A stretch of 6,786 bases of DNA, taken from positions 1 through 6,786 of the forward strand of contig CAJOOE010000162.1 in assembly GCA_905236145.1 (NCBI GenBank). The letters run 5' to 3'. Shown in pieces: positions 1 to 6,780 of this stretch. Source of the DNA: an uncultured Selenomonadaceae bacterium (GTDB lineage: Bacteria; Bacillota; Negativicutes; Selenomonadales; Selenomonadaceae). Position 1 is the stretch's first letter, and each line of letters starts with the position of its first letter. Position numbers and translations under genes: made by a program. The notes under the pieces were generated by a model. It was given only the letters and a program-made list of their open reading frames with translations, had not been told where the DNA came from and made no database searches.

Positions 1-66
1 GAACCTTTGAGTTGCGTGGCAATAGGCACGGGCAAGGCATTGGAGGACGAGCATTTCGGCGAATAA
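1..66 (+). CDS. mreB: MreB-family rod-shape actin, C-terminal end only
   Basis: Partial gene: the first base of the window opens an in-frame codon and the frame ends at TAA 64-66. Only 21 residues are visible. They contain CVAIGTGKALE, which matches the conserved extreme C-terminus of MreB/Mbl proteins, the bacterial actin homologues that polymerise under the membrane and direct lateral cell-wall synthesis in rod-shaped cells. The ATP-binding core lies outside the window. No mreC or mreD follows; corA does. This is therefore either a stand-alone paralogue (Mbl- or MreBH-like) or the last gene of its own operon. The family call rests on a short but distinctive motif, and the paralogue cannot be decided from it. 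Confidence 0.82.
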   Translation, partial: EPLSCVAIGTGKALEDEHFGE

Positions 67-80
67 AAAAATTTTTTGAG

Positions 81-97
81 AGGAGGCGCGGAGATTG
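81..97 (+). promoter_or_regulatory. Strong ribosome binding site that sets the TTG start of corA
   Basis: AGGAGG at 81-86 is a full-consensus Shine-Dalgarno core. It lies 8 bases before the TTG at 95-97, which is ideal spacing. No ATG or GTG in the corA frame is comparably placed, and the next in-frame ATG lies far into the conserved domain. The TTG is therefore the likely start. The mreB-corA spacer (67-94) also holds an A7T6 run and no hairpin-plus-T-tract terminator. Confidence 0.8.
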
Positions 98-1057
98 CTG
101 GAAATTTTTAAATCCCGCGAATCGGGACACCTTGAAAAGTTGACGCTCAAAACACTTGAAAAAGGTGCTTGGATAAACATAATAGATCCCACGCCTTACG
201 AATTGAAAGAAATCAGCTCGCTGACAAACGTCGAGCCGGATTTTTTGCGTTCCGCACTGGACGACGAAGAAAGATCTCACATAGACATTGAGGACGATTC
301 ACTGATGATTTTGATAAATGTTCCGGTCGTCTATGAAGAAGAAAATTTTGATACTTACGACACTTTGCCGCTTGCAATAATTTTGACGAAACTTTATATA
401 ATAACCGTTTGCCTTGAAGAAACTCCGGTTATCGCGAATTTTAACGAACGCACCGCACGACTTTTTCACACTTACAAGAAAACTCAATTTCTGTTTGAAA
501 TTCTCTATCGCACGGCAACATTTTATCTCCGCTATATCCGGCAGATTAACAGACTTTCCGACGAAATAGAGGAGCAGCTCCGGAAGTCCATGAGGAATAC
601 CGACATTTTGCGTCTTATGGAACTTCAAAAAGGCTTGACTTATTTCAGTGCGGCTTTGCGGTCAAATGATGCCGTTCTGGAAAAAATCCTCAGGCTTCGA
701 ACCGGCAAGACAATTTCCGGGATTTTGGAAATTTACGAAGAGGACGAGGATCTTTTGGAGGACGTAATAATCGAAAATAAACAGGCACGGGAAATGGTCG
801 ATATGTACAGTCAAATTTTGTCGCGAATGGCAGATACTTTTTCTTCGATAATTTCCAACAATCAAAATATGATTATGAAATTTTTGGCGGCGATGACCGT
901 GTTGATTGCCGTACCGACCGTTATTGCCGGTTTTTTCGGAATGAATGTGCCGGTTCCTTTAAGTGAAGACGATTACGGATTTGCGGCGGTAATTCTTTTT
1001 GCGTTTTGCTGTTCCGGGATTGCGGCGTACTTCTTTTGGAAAAAACATATGTTCTGA
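95..1057 (+). CDS. corA: CorA-family magnesium/divalent cation transporter
   Basis: This encodes a 320-residue protein, a normal length for CorA, the homopentameric inner-membrane channel for Mg2+ (in some members Co2+, Ni2+ or Zn2+). The long N-terminal cytoplasmic domain, about residues 1-250, is acidic. It ends in a charged helical stretch (about 145-255) matching the long stalk helix of the family. Two membrane segments follow at about 262-281 and 295-314. The signature GMN lies at 282-284 at the end of the first, within FFGMNVPVPL, and forms the selectivity loop. The residue before GMN is Phe where many CorAs have Tyr. The C-terminus is short and basic (WKKHMF), as expected for an inside tail. 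The start is TTG, chosen because AGGAGG sits 8 bases upstream. It follows mreB by 28 bases and precedes larE by 30, so it is probably co-transcribed with both. The family is clear; the transported ion is inferred. Confidence 0.95.
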   Translation: MLEIFKSRESGHLEKLTLKTLEKGAWINIIDPTPYELKEISSLTNVEPDFLRSALDDEERSHIDIEDDSLMILINVPVVYEEENFDTYDTLPLAIILTKLYIITVCLEETPVIANFNERTARLFHTYKKTQFLFEILYRTATFYLRYIRQINRLSDEIEEQLRKSMRNTDILRLMELQKGLTYFSAALRSNDAVLEKILRLRTGKTISGILEIYEEDEDLLEDVIIENKQAREMVDMYSQILSRMADTFSSIISNNQNMIMKFLAAMTVLIAVPTVIAGFFGMNVPVPLSEDDYGFAAVILFAFCCSGIAAYFFWKKHMF

Positions 1058-1061
1058 CCGG

Positions 1062-1082
1062 CTCAAGAAAATTTTTGAGGTG
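1062..1082 (+). promoter_or_regulatory. larE ribosome binding site within a small inverted repeat
   Basis: GAGGTG at 1077-1082 is a good Shine-Dalgarno site 5 bases before the ATG at 1088. It overlaps the right arm of a short inverted repeat, CTCAA at 1062-1066 and TTGAG at 1075-1079. The A-rich and T-rich bases between the arms could extend the stem by one or two weak pairs. The repeat is not followed by a T-run, so it does not resemble an intrinsic terminator. At most it would partly mask the ribosome binding site. The binding site is well supported; a regulatory role for the stem is speculative. Confidence 0.5.
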
Positions 1083-1087
1083 TCTTT

Positions 1088-1894
1088 ATGACGATTGAAG
1101 AAAAATTTGAGAAGTTGAAAAAATTTTTTCGTGATGCGGGAAGCGTGGCAACAGCTTTTTCCGGCGGCACGGACTCGACTTTTTTGCTGAAAATCGCAAA
1201 GGAAGTTTTGGGAGAAAAGGCGATCGCAATCACGGCAGTTTCGGAATTTTTTCCGACAAGAGAGACGGAAGAAGCGAAAGATTTTTGCCGCCGCGAAAAA
1301 ATCCGGCAGATTGTCTTTGAAGAAAAAATTTTGGACGTGGAAAATATTGCCGACAATCCCGCGAATCGCTGTTACCTCTGCAAAAAAAATCTGTTCTCGA
1401 AAATATTGTCGATAGCCGAAGAAAATAAAATTTCCTGCGTTGCGGAAGGGTCGAATACCGACGACGACAAAGACTATCGTCCGGGAATGAAGGCGATTGA
1501 GGAACTCAAAATAAAAAGTCCGTTGAAATACGCCGGGCTTTCAAAAGCCGAAATTCGCGAACTGTCAAAAAAATTAAACCTTCCGACGTGGAACAAACCT
1601 TCTTTTGCCTGTCTTGCGTCGCGTTTCGTTTACGGAGAGAAAATTACGCCGGAAAAACTTTCAAAAGTCGAATACGGCGAAGATATTTTACACGAAAAAA
1701 ATTTTAAACAATTTCGCGTCCGTGTTCACGGCAACCTTGCACGAATCGAAATTTTGCCGGCGGATTTTGAAAAGATAATTCGTCCGGAAATTCGCGAAGA
1801 AATTACCGCGAAATTTAAAGCGGCGGGCTTTGATTATGTTTCTTTGGATTTGTCCGGCTACAGAACGGGCAGTATGAATATCGGGAAACTTTAA
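1088..1894 (+). CDS. larE: LarE-family ATP-dependent sulfur transferase (PP-loop), three-cysteine type
   Basis: The 268 residues match the usual LarE length. LarE adenylates a carboxylate of the pyridinium dinucleotide made by LarB and inserts sulfur, a step in building the nickel-pincer nucleotide used by lactate racemase LarA and related enzymes. Visible motifs are the N-type ATP pyrophosphatase PP-loop SGGTDS (25-30), CYLCKK (95-100), the DYRPGMKA block (129-136), WNKPSFACLASRF (168-180) with Cys175, and the C-terminal LDLSGYRTGSMN (253-264). Cys95, Cys98 and Cys175 together match the three-cysteine variant known to hold a [4Fe-4S] cluster and take sulfur from it. The single-cysteine variant instead gives up its own cysteine sulfur. 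The start ATG has GAGGTG 5 bases upstream. It is cytoplasmic and probably co-transcribed with corA. The stop overlaps the convergent dnaE stop by the bases 1891-1894. No larA, larB or larC is in the window, so the final substrate is not proven; LarE relatives may thiolate other molecules. Confidence 0.9.
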   Translation: MTIEEKFEKLKKFFRDAGSVATAFSGGTDSTFLLKIAKEVLGEKAIAITAVSEFFPTRETEEAKDFCRREKIRQIVFEEKILDVENIADNPANRCYLCKKNLFSKILSIAEENKISCVAEGSNTDDDKDYRPGMKAIEELKIKSPLKYAGLSKAEIRELSKKLNLPTWNKPSFACLASRFVYGEKITPEKLSKVEYGEDILHEKNFKQFRVRVHGNLARIEILPADFEKIIRPEIREEITAKFKAAGFDYVSLDLSGYRTGSMNIGKL

Positions 1895-4800
1895 TACAGA
1901 CGGACATTTTCCACGCCCGGCAAATTTTTCAATTCTCCGCGAACTTTTGCATTGTTGTCGATTTTGTATTTGTCGGGAAGTTTTTTCCACTTGCCGCCGG
2001 TGTTTATGAAAATCGAACTTTGTCCGGGATTGTCGGCAAAAATTTTTTTGAGTTCTTCGTGTGAGGAAGAATCTTTGAGCGTCAAATAAAAATTCGGCAC
2101 ATATTTTGAAACTTCCGTAACGTCCTCCGCCAAAATTTGAAACGTGTCGTTTGAAAAATCAATTTTGCCGGGAATTACAACAATTTCACCGGGAACGAGC
2201 AGACCGGATTTTTTGTAGAAAAGTTTCGGAAAGACGGTGATTTTAATTCCTCCGCTCTTGTCCTCCAAAGTCAAAAAACACATTGTATCGCCGGCTTTCG
2301 TGTTCAGCCGTTTTGCGTCGGAAATTATTCCGGCAACCTTCACACTTTGACCGACTTTTATTTCGCCGGTTAAAATTTCGCGAACTTTAATCAAACCGGA
2401 AATTTTTTCGTCGTATTCGTCCAAAGGATGACCGGAAACATAAAAACCGAGCGTGTCTTTCTCCCAAGCCAAAATTTCACTCTTTGAAACTTCCGGAATG
2501 TTCGGGATTTTGTAAGTCGCATTGTTTATTTCTTCTTCGCCGAAAAGTCCGACCTGACCGGTTTCGTCGTCGTTTCTCTTGCTTCGGGCTTCGGAAACCG
2601 CCGCACCGAGAGATTCCAAAAGTGCCGTCCTTCTCCGGTCGATTCCGTCGAACGCTCCGCACTTCACAAGATTTTGCAGACTTTTGAAGGTGAAATTTTT
2701 TAAATTGTTTCGCCGGCAAAAATCGACGAGTGAAGTATATTTCCCGCCGTTTTCGCGAATTTTTATAACTTCGTCGATTGCACTTTCACCGATATTTTTT
2801 ATCGCGGAAAGACCGAATCGGATTTTTCCGTCCGTTACGAAAAAATGTGATTCGCTCAAATTTATATCGGGTCCCAAAACCGTTATCCCGTTTTTTTGGG
2901 CAATTTCTATGTATTCGTAAACTTTGTCGGAATCGGGAACGCCGGACATCATCGCCGCCAAAAATTCCGGCGTAAATCGGGCTTTGAGGTAAGCCGTCTG
3001 CCAAGCCAAAAGTGCGTAAGCCGCAGAATGAGATTTATTGAATCCGTAATCCGCGAAACGGGCGATTAAGTCAAAAATTTTTTCCGCGACTTCCGGATTT
3101 ACATTATTTTCCCGGCAGCCGTCCAAAAAATTTTTCTTTTGAGCCATAAGTATTTCCGGCTTTTTCTTTCCCATCGCCCGCCGGAGCAGATCCGCCTGAC
3201 CGAGTGAAAATCCCGCCAACGCCTGAACGATTTGCATTACCTGTTCTTGATATAAAATTACGCCGAAGGTTTCTTTTAAAATCGGTTCAAGTTTCGGGTG
3301 CAGGTAAGTTGCTTTTTTTAATCCGTGCTTTCCGTCTATAAAATCTTCAACCATTCCGCTGCCCAAAGGACCGGGTCTGTAAAGAGCGACCGTCGGAATC
3401 AAATCGGTAAATCCTTCCGGGCGTAAATCTTTAACCAAATTTGTCATTCCCGCCGACTCCATTTGAAAAATCGCTCCGGTTCTTCCCTCCGTCAACATTT
3501 TTGCGGTCAATTCGTCTTTGAGGGGAATTTTTTCAATGTCAATTTCGATTCCGCGACTTTTGCGAACATTTTTAATCGTTTCGTCAATCGCCGTCAAAGT
3601 CCGGAGTCCCAGCAAATCCATTTTCAAAAGTCCGAGTTCTTCAATTTTGTCTTTGTCGTACTGCGTGACAAGTGCGCCGTTTGAAAATTGGACGGGAACG
3701 AAATCGGTGAGCGGAAATTTTGAAATGACTATTCCCGCCGCATGGACGGACGCGTGACGGGGTAAGCCTTCCAAAGCCGTCGCAACGTCGATAATTTTTT
3801 TTACTCCGGGATTTGTTTCATATTCGCGTCTTAGTTCTGAGGAAGTTTCCAATGCTTTTTTCAAAGTTATCCGGAGTTCGCCGGGAATCATTTTTACGAT
3901 TCTTGACCCTTCCGCATAAGGAAAATCCAAAGCCCGGACGACATCGCGAATTGCCGCCTTTGCCGCCAAAGTTCCGAAAGTCGCGATTTGCGAAACTTTG
4001 TCCTCACCGTAACGCCTTTTCACATACTCTATAACTTCCTCCCGGCGTATATAACAAAAATCAACGTCAATATCCGGCATCGAAACTCTTTCCGGATTTA
4101 AAAATCTTTCAAAGAGCAAATTGTATTCGAGAGGATTTAAGTCCGTGATTTTCAGGACGTAAGCAACCAAACTTCCCGCCGCAGACCCTCTGCCCGGCCC
4201 GACGGCAATACCGGCATTTCGTGCAAAATTTATAAAATCCCGGACGATTAAAAAATATCCGTCGTAACCCATTTTATGAATGACTTCAAGTTCATAATTC
4301 AAACGGCTTTCAATTTCTTCCGTGACATTTTCAAAGCGGGCGGGCAAATTTTCCCGGCAAAGATTTTTTAAATATTCCGCCTCGTCCGTGAAATTTTCCG
4401 GCAGGGGAAATTCCGGCAAATGCAATTTCCCAAATTCGATTTCGACGTTACACCTCTCCGCAATTTTCAAAGTATTTTCGCAAGCATCGGGCATATCAAA
4501 AAAAAGGTCGTACATTTCTGCCTGCGATTTCAAATAATAATCGTCGGAAGAAAAGTGCAACCTTTTCGGATCGTTTATCGTTTTATTCGTCTGTATGCAA
4601 AGTAAAACGTCGTGAAATTCGGAATCTTCCCGCCTGACATAATGAGCGTCGTTTGTGGCGACAAGTCCGATGCCGAGTTCGCGGGAAATTTTTAAAAGAC
4701 CTTCGCGAACTTCTTTTTCTGCGGGCAAGCCGTGATTTTGCACTTCCAGAAAAAAATTTTCCGGTCCGAAAATTTCCAGATATTCTTTTGTCAATTCGAC

Positions 4801-5271
4801 TGCTCCGGAAAAATCCCCGTCAATTATCGCTCTCGGAATATCGCCCGCAACACACGCACTCAAGCCGATAAGTCCGCGACTGTGCCGGCGTAAAATTTCC
4901 TTGTCTGTTCGCGGCTTGTAATACATTCCTTCGGTGCCGGCGAGAGAGACCAGCTTAACCAAATTTCTGTAGCCTTCGTTGTTTTCGGCGAGCAGGATTA
5001 AGTGCCTGTATTTTTTTGAATGTTCGTAAGAAGTTTTGTCGAAACGGGAGCCGGGCGTAACGTAAACTTCGCAACCGATTATCGGCTTGATTCCGTTTTT
5101 CACCGCCGTTTTATAAAAATCCGGTACGCCGTACATCGTGCCGTGATCCGTTATGGCAAGTGCGGGCATACCGAATTTTTTTGCCCGGTCGATTAAATCC
5201 GAAATTCTTCCCGCTCCGTCAAGCAAACTGTACTCGGTGTGAACGTGTAAGTGTACAAAATTTTTATCCAT
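1891..5271 (-). CDS. dnaE: DNA polymerase III alpha subunit (replicative polymerase)
   Basis: This encodes 1126 residues, full length for DnaE, the catalytic subunit that copies DNA at the replication fork. Domains in order: an N-terminal PHP domain (about 5-275, opening HLHVHTEYSLLDG); palm and fingers (about 280-760) with GPGRGSAAGS (358-367), the catalytic pair in PDIDVDF (Asp402, Asp404) and the third aspartate in KMDLLGLRTLT (Asp552); helix-hairpin-helix region (about 765-880); a probable beta-clamp binding motif QVGLF (906-910); an OB-fold (about 975-1050); and a short C-terminal tau-binding-like tail. This arrangement resembles the E. coli-like DnaE1 type more than PolC, and no epsilon-type exonuclease is inserted. 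All nine expected PHP metal ligands appear present. The start ATG at 5271 gives the canonical N-terminus, with a modest GGAAG (complement of 5280-5284) 8 bases upstream. It lies 34 bases after the decarboxylase with no terminator between them. Its stop overlaps that of larE. Confidence 0.98.
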   Translation of the reverse strand: MDKNFVHLHVHTEYSLLDGAGRISDLIDRAKKFGMPALAITDHGTMYGVPDFYKTAVKNGIKPIIGCEVYVTPGSRFDKTSYEHSKKYRHLILLAENNEGYRNLVKLVSLAGTEGMYYKPRTDKEILRRHSRGLIGLSACVAGDIPRAIIDGDFSGAVELTKEYLEIFGPENFFLEVQNHGLPAEKEVREGLLKISRELGIGLVATNDAHYVRREDSEFHDVLLCIQTNKTINDPKRLHFSSDDYYLKSQAEMYDLFFDMPDACENTLKIAERCNVEIEFGKLHLPEFPLPENFTDEAEYLKNLCRENLPARFENVTEEIESRLNYELEVIHKMGYDGYFLIVRDFINFARNAGIAVGPGRGSAAGSLVAYVLKITDLNPLEYNLLFERFLNPERVSMPDIDVDFCYIRREEVIEYVKRRYGEDKVSQIATFGTLAAKAAIRDVVRALDFPYAEGSRIVKMIPGELRITLKKALETSSELRREYETNPGVKKIIDVATALEGLPRHASVHAAGIVISKFPLTDFVPVQFSNGALVTQYDKDKIEELGLLKMDLLGLRTLTAIDETIKNVRKSRGIEIDIEKIPLKDELTAKMLTEGRTGAIFQMESAGMTNLVKDLRPEGFTDLIPTVALYRPGPLGSGMVEDFIDGKHGLKKATYLHPKLEPILKETFGVILYQEQVMQIVQALAGFSLGQADLLRRAMGKKKPEILMAQKKNFLDGCRENNVNPEVAEKIFDLIARFADYGFNKSHSAAYALLAWQTAYLKARFTPEFLAAMMSGVPDSDKVYEYIEIAQKNGITVLGPDINLSESHFFVTDGKIRFGLSAIKNIGESAIDEVIKIRENGGKYTSLVDFCRRNNLKNFTFKSLQNLVKCGAFDGIDRRRTALLESLGAAVSEARSKRNDDETGQVGLFGEEEINNATYKIPNIPEVSKSEILAWEKDTLGFYVSGHPLDEYDEKISGLIKVREILTGEIKVGQSVKVAGIISDAKRLNTKAGDTMCFLTLEDKSGGIKITVFPKLFYKKSGLLVPGEIVVIPGKIDFSNDTFQILAEDVTEVSKYVPNFYLTLKDSSSHEELKKIFADNPGQSSIFINTGGKWKKLPDKYKIDNNAKVRGELKNLPGVENVRLY

Positions 5272-5305
5272 ATCTTAATCTTCCGTTTCAAAAAAAATTT
5301 TTTAT
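5272..5305 (-). promoter_or_regulatory. Decarboxylase-dnaE spacer with dnaE ribosome binding site
   Basis: This 34-base gap separates the decarboxylase stop (complement of 5306-5308) from the dnaE ATG. On the minus strand it holds a run of six A and eight T (complement of 5290-5303), then GGAAG at 5280-5284, 8 bases before the start. There is no GC-rich hairpin before the T-run, so I do not call a terminator. No convincing -35/-10 pair fits in the gap. dnaE is probably read through from the decarboxylase, or has a promoter inside that gene. Confidence 0.5.
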
Positions 5306-6778
5306 TTATTGTCGCCGAATTACCTGCAAATGTTTTACTTCCATATCTTCCGGTCCGGTAATTTGACAACCTTTTCTTTTCGCGTAGTGAATGTAATCCA
5401 AAATTTCGCGGGTAATTCTTTCGCCCGGAGCGAGAATCGGAATACCGGGAGGATAACACATCAAAAATTCGGCGGCGGTTTCTCCGACCGTTTCATCGAG
5501 CGGCAGAGATTTTTTTTCGGAGTAAAATGCCTCTTTCGGCGTGGTATCGACAATCGGATCTATATATTCGGTTTTGAGCATTTTTGACGGATCTTTCCTG
5601 TAATTCCGGCGAATTTCCGCGAGTGCCGAAACAAGTCTTTCAATATCTTTTTTTCTGTCACCGACCGAAACATAAGCCAAGACATTCGCAATATCGCCGA
5701 ACTCCATTTGAATATCATATTCGTCGCGTAAAATATCGTAAACTTCGACGCCGGCAAGACCTATCGGACGGGTAAAGATTGAAAGTTTCGTCGTGTCGAA
5801 ATCGAAAACCGCATCGCCGTCCGCAATTTCTTTTCCGTAAGCATACCAACCGCCGAGTGCATTTACTTCGTCGCGGGCATACTCAACCAAATCAATTACC
5901 TTGTCAAAAATTTCTTCGCCGTGAATCGCAAGATTTCTGCGTGAAATGTCAAGACTTGACATGAGGAGATAAGAGCCGCTGGTCGTCTGCGTCAAATTTA
6001 TGATTTGATGAACGTAGCCGGGATTCATGCTTTCCCCGATTAAAAGCATTGAACTTTGAGTGAGAGACCCGCCGGATTTATGAATTGACGCGGCAGCCAT
6101 ATCCGCACCGACGGACATGGCGGACTTGGGAAGTTTGTCGTTGAAATAAAAATGTGTTCCGTGTGCCTCGTCGGCAAGCAATTTCATTCCGTGTTCGTGG
6201 GCAAGTTTCGTTAAAGTTTCGATGTCCGAACAAATTCCGTAATAAGTGGGATTGTTGACCATTACCGCCTTTGCGTCCGGATTTTTTTCAATCGCCGCCC
6301 TTACTTCCTCAACTTTCATTCCCAAAGAAATTCCCAGCCGATCATCAACCTGAGGATTTACATAAACCGGTTTTGCACCGCAGAGAATCAGGGCGTTAAT
6401 CGCACTCCTGTGAACATTTCGCGGCATTATAATTTTTTCGCCCGGCTTGACCGTCGCCAAAATCATTGCTTGCACGGCGGAGGTGGTTCCTCCGACCATA
6501 AAATAAGCGTGAGCCGCTCCGAAAGCCTCAGCCGCCAAATCCTCAGCCTCTTTTATCACTGAAACCGGATGACAGAGATTGTCCAGCATTTTCATGGAAT
6601 TTACGTCAACATCAAGGCAGTCGCGTCCCAAAAATTCCGCAAGCTCTTTGTTTCCTCTGCCTCTTTTGTGACCAGGTACATCAAATGGGACAAGTCGAGC
6701 CGCCTTCATTCTCTCAAGTGCTTCCAACAATGGTGCCCTATCTTGATTTAAATACTCTATTCTTGACAATAAATTCAC
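5306..6778 (-). CDS. Orn/Lys/Arg decarboxylase, short SpeA-like fold-I PLP enzyme
   Basis: Up to 490 residues, the length of Bacillus-type SpeA/YaaO decarboxylases. These lack the N-terminal wing domain of the ~715-750-residue E. coli inducible enzymes. It removes the alpha-carboxyl of a basic amino acid, giving agmatine, cadaverine or putrescine; the substrate cannot be read from sequence. Visible motifs are PFDVPGHKRG (31-40), the phosphate-binding GGTTS (96-100), PRNVHRS (119-125) with ring-stacking His123, LADEAHGTHF (201-210) with Asp203 for the cofactor nitrogen, and SIHKSGGSLTQ (231-241) with the PLP-binding Lys234. The C-terminal domain has CYPPGIPILAPGE (441-453) and TGPED (474-478). 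GTG at 6778 is the longest start, because a TAG immediately precedes it in frame. A TTG at 6769-6767, three codons later, has AGGTGA 5 bases upstream and may be the real start. The gene is cytoplasmic and lies upstream of dnaE in the same orientation, 34 bases apart. Its promoter is outside the window. Confidence 0.94.
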   Translation of the reverse strand: MNLLSRIEYLNQDRAPLLEALERMKAARLVPFDVPGHKRGRGNKELAEFLGRDCLDVDVNSMKMLDNLCHPVSVIKEAEDLAAEAFGAAHAYFMVGGTTSAVQAMILATVKPGEKIIMPRNVHRSAINALILCGAKPVYVNPQVDDRLGISLGMKVEEVRAAIEKNPDAKAVMVNNPTYYGICSDIETLTKLAHEHGMKLLADEAHGTHFYFNDKLPKSAMSVGADMAAASIHKSGGSLTQSSMLLIGESMNPGYVHQIINLTQTTSGSYLLMSSLDISRRNLAIHGEEIFDKVIDLVEYARDEVNALGGWYAYGKEIADGDAVFDFDTTKLSIFTRPIGLAGVEVYDILRDEYDIQMEFGDIANVLAYVSVGDRKKDIERLVSALAEIRRNYRKDPSKMLKTEYIDPIVDTTPKEAFYSEKKSLPLDETVGETAAEFLMCYPPGIPILAPGERITREILDYIHYAKRKGCQITGPEDMEVKHLQVIRRQ

Positions 6779-6780
6779 CT
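6767..6780 (-). promoter_or_regulatory. Ribosome binding site and competing start codons of the decarboxylase
   Basis: On the minus strand AGGTGA (complement of 6775-6780) resembles a Shine-Dalgarno site. It overlaps the GTG at 6778-6776, so it cannot serve that codon. It lies 5 bases before the TTG at 6769-6767. The eight bases visible before GTG (TTTAGTAG) contain only a weak match. This favours TTG, giving a protein three residues shorter. The window edge hides anything further upstream. Confidence 0.5.

Noticed and set aside
65..77. An A7T6 tract in the mreB-corA spacer, with a similar A8T6 tract at 5290-5303 and a shorter one at 1068-1076, suggesting a shared junction element.
   Set aside because: Equivalent runs also occur inside coding sequence, for example A6T6 in larE near 1117-1129, where they follow from Lys/Asn/Phe codons. 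This looks like a compositional habit of the genome rather than a junction-specific signal.
299..628. Minus-strand open frame of 109 codons opposite corA.
   Set aside because: It overlaps the conserved CorA cytoplasmic domain, resembles no known family, and has no supporting ribosome binding site that I can see.
1063..1356. Minus-strand open frame of 97 codons opposite larE.
   Set aside because: It is antisense to well-conserved LarE motifs, has no recognisable protein features, and is explained by the codon composition of larE.
2890..2897. In-phase A AAA AAC heptamer on the minus strand within dnaE, a possible -1 frameshift site; the -1 frame is open for about 34 further codons.
   Set aside because: The zero frame encodes the complete conserved polymerase. 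The -1 product has no recognisable domain, and similar A7 runs are common in this A-rich coding sequence. I saw no stimulatory structure.
2579..2920. Plus-strand open frame of 113 codons opposite dnaE.
   Set aside because: It lies wholly antisense to the dnaE helix-hairpin-helix and clamp-binding region. The protein is low-complexity Arg/Ser/Phe-rich, as expected of a shadow frame.
5290..5303. Possible intrinsic terminator between the decarboxylase and dnaE, given the T-run on the minus strand.
   Set aside because: Only an A-run precedes the T-run. There is no GC-containing stem and loop, so rho-independent termination is unlikely.
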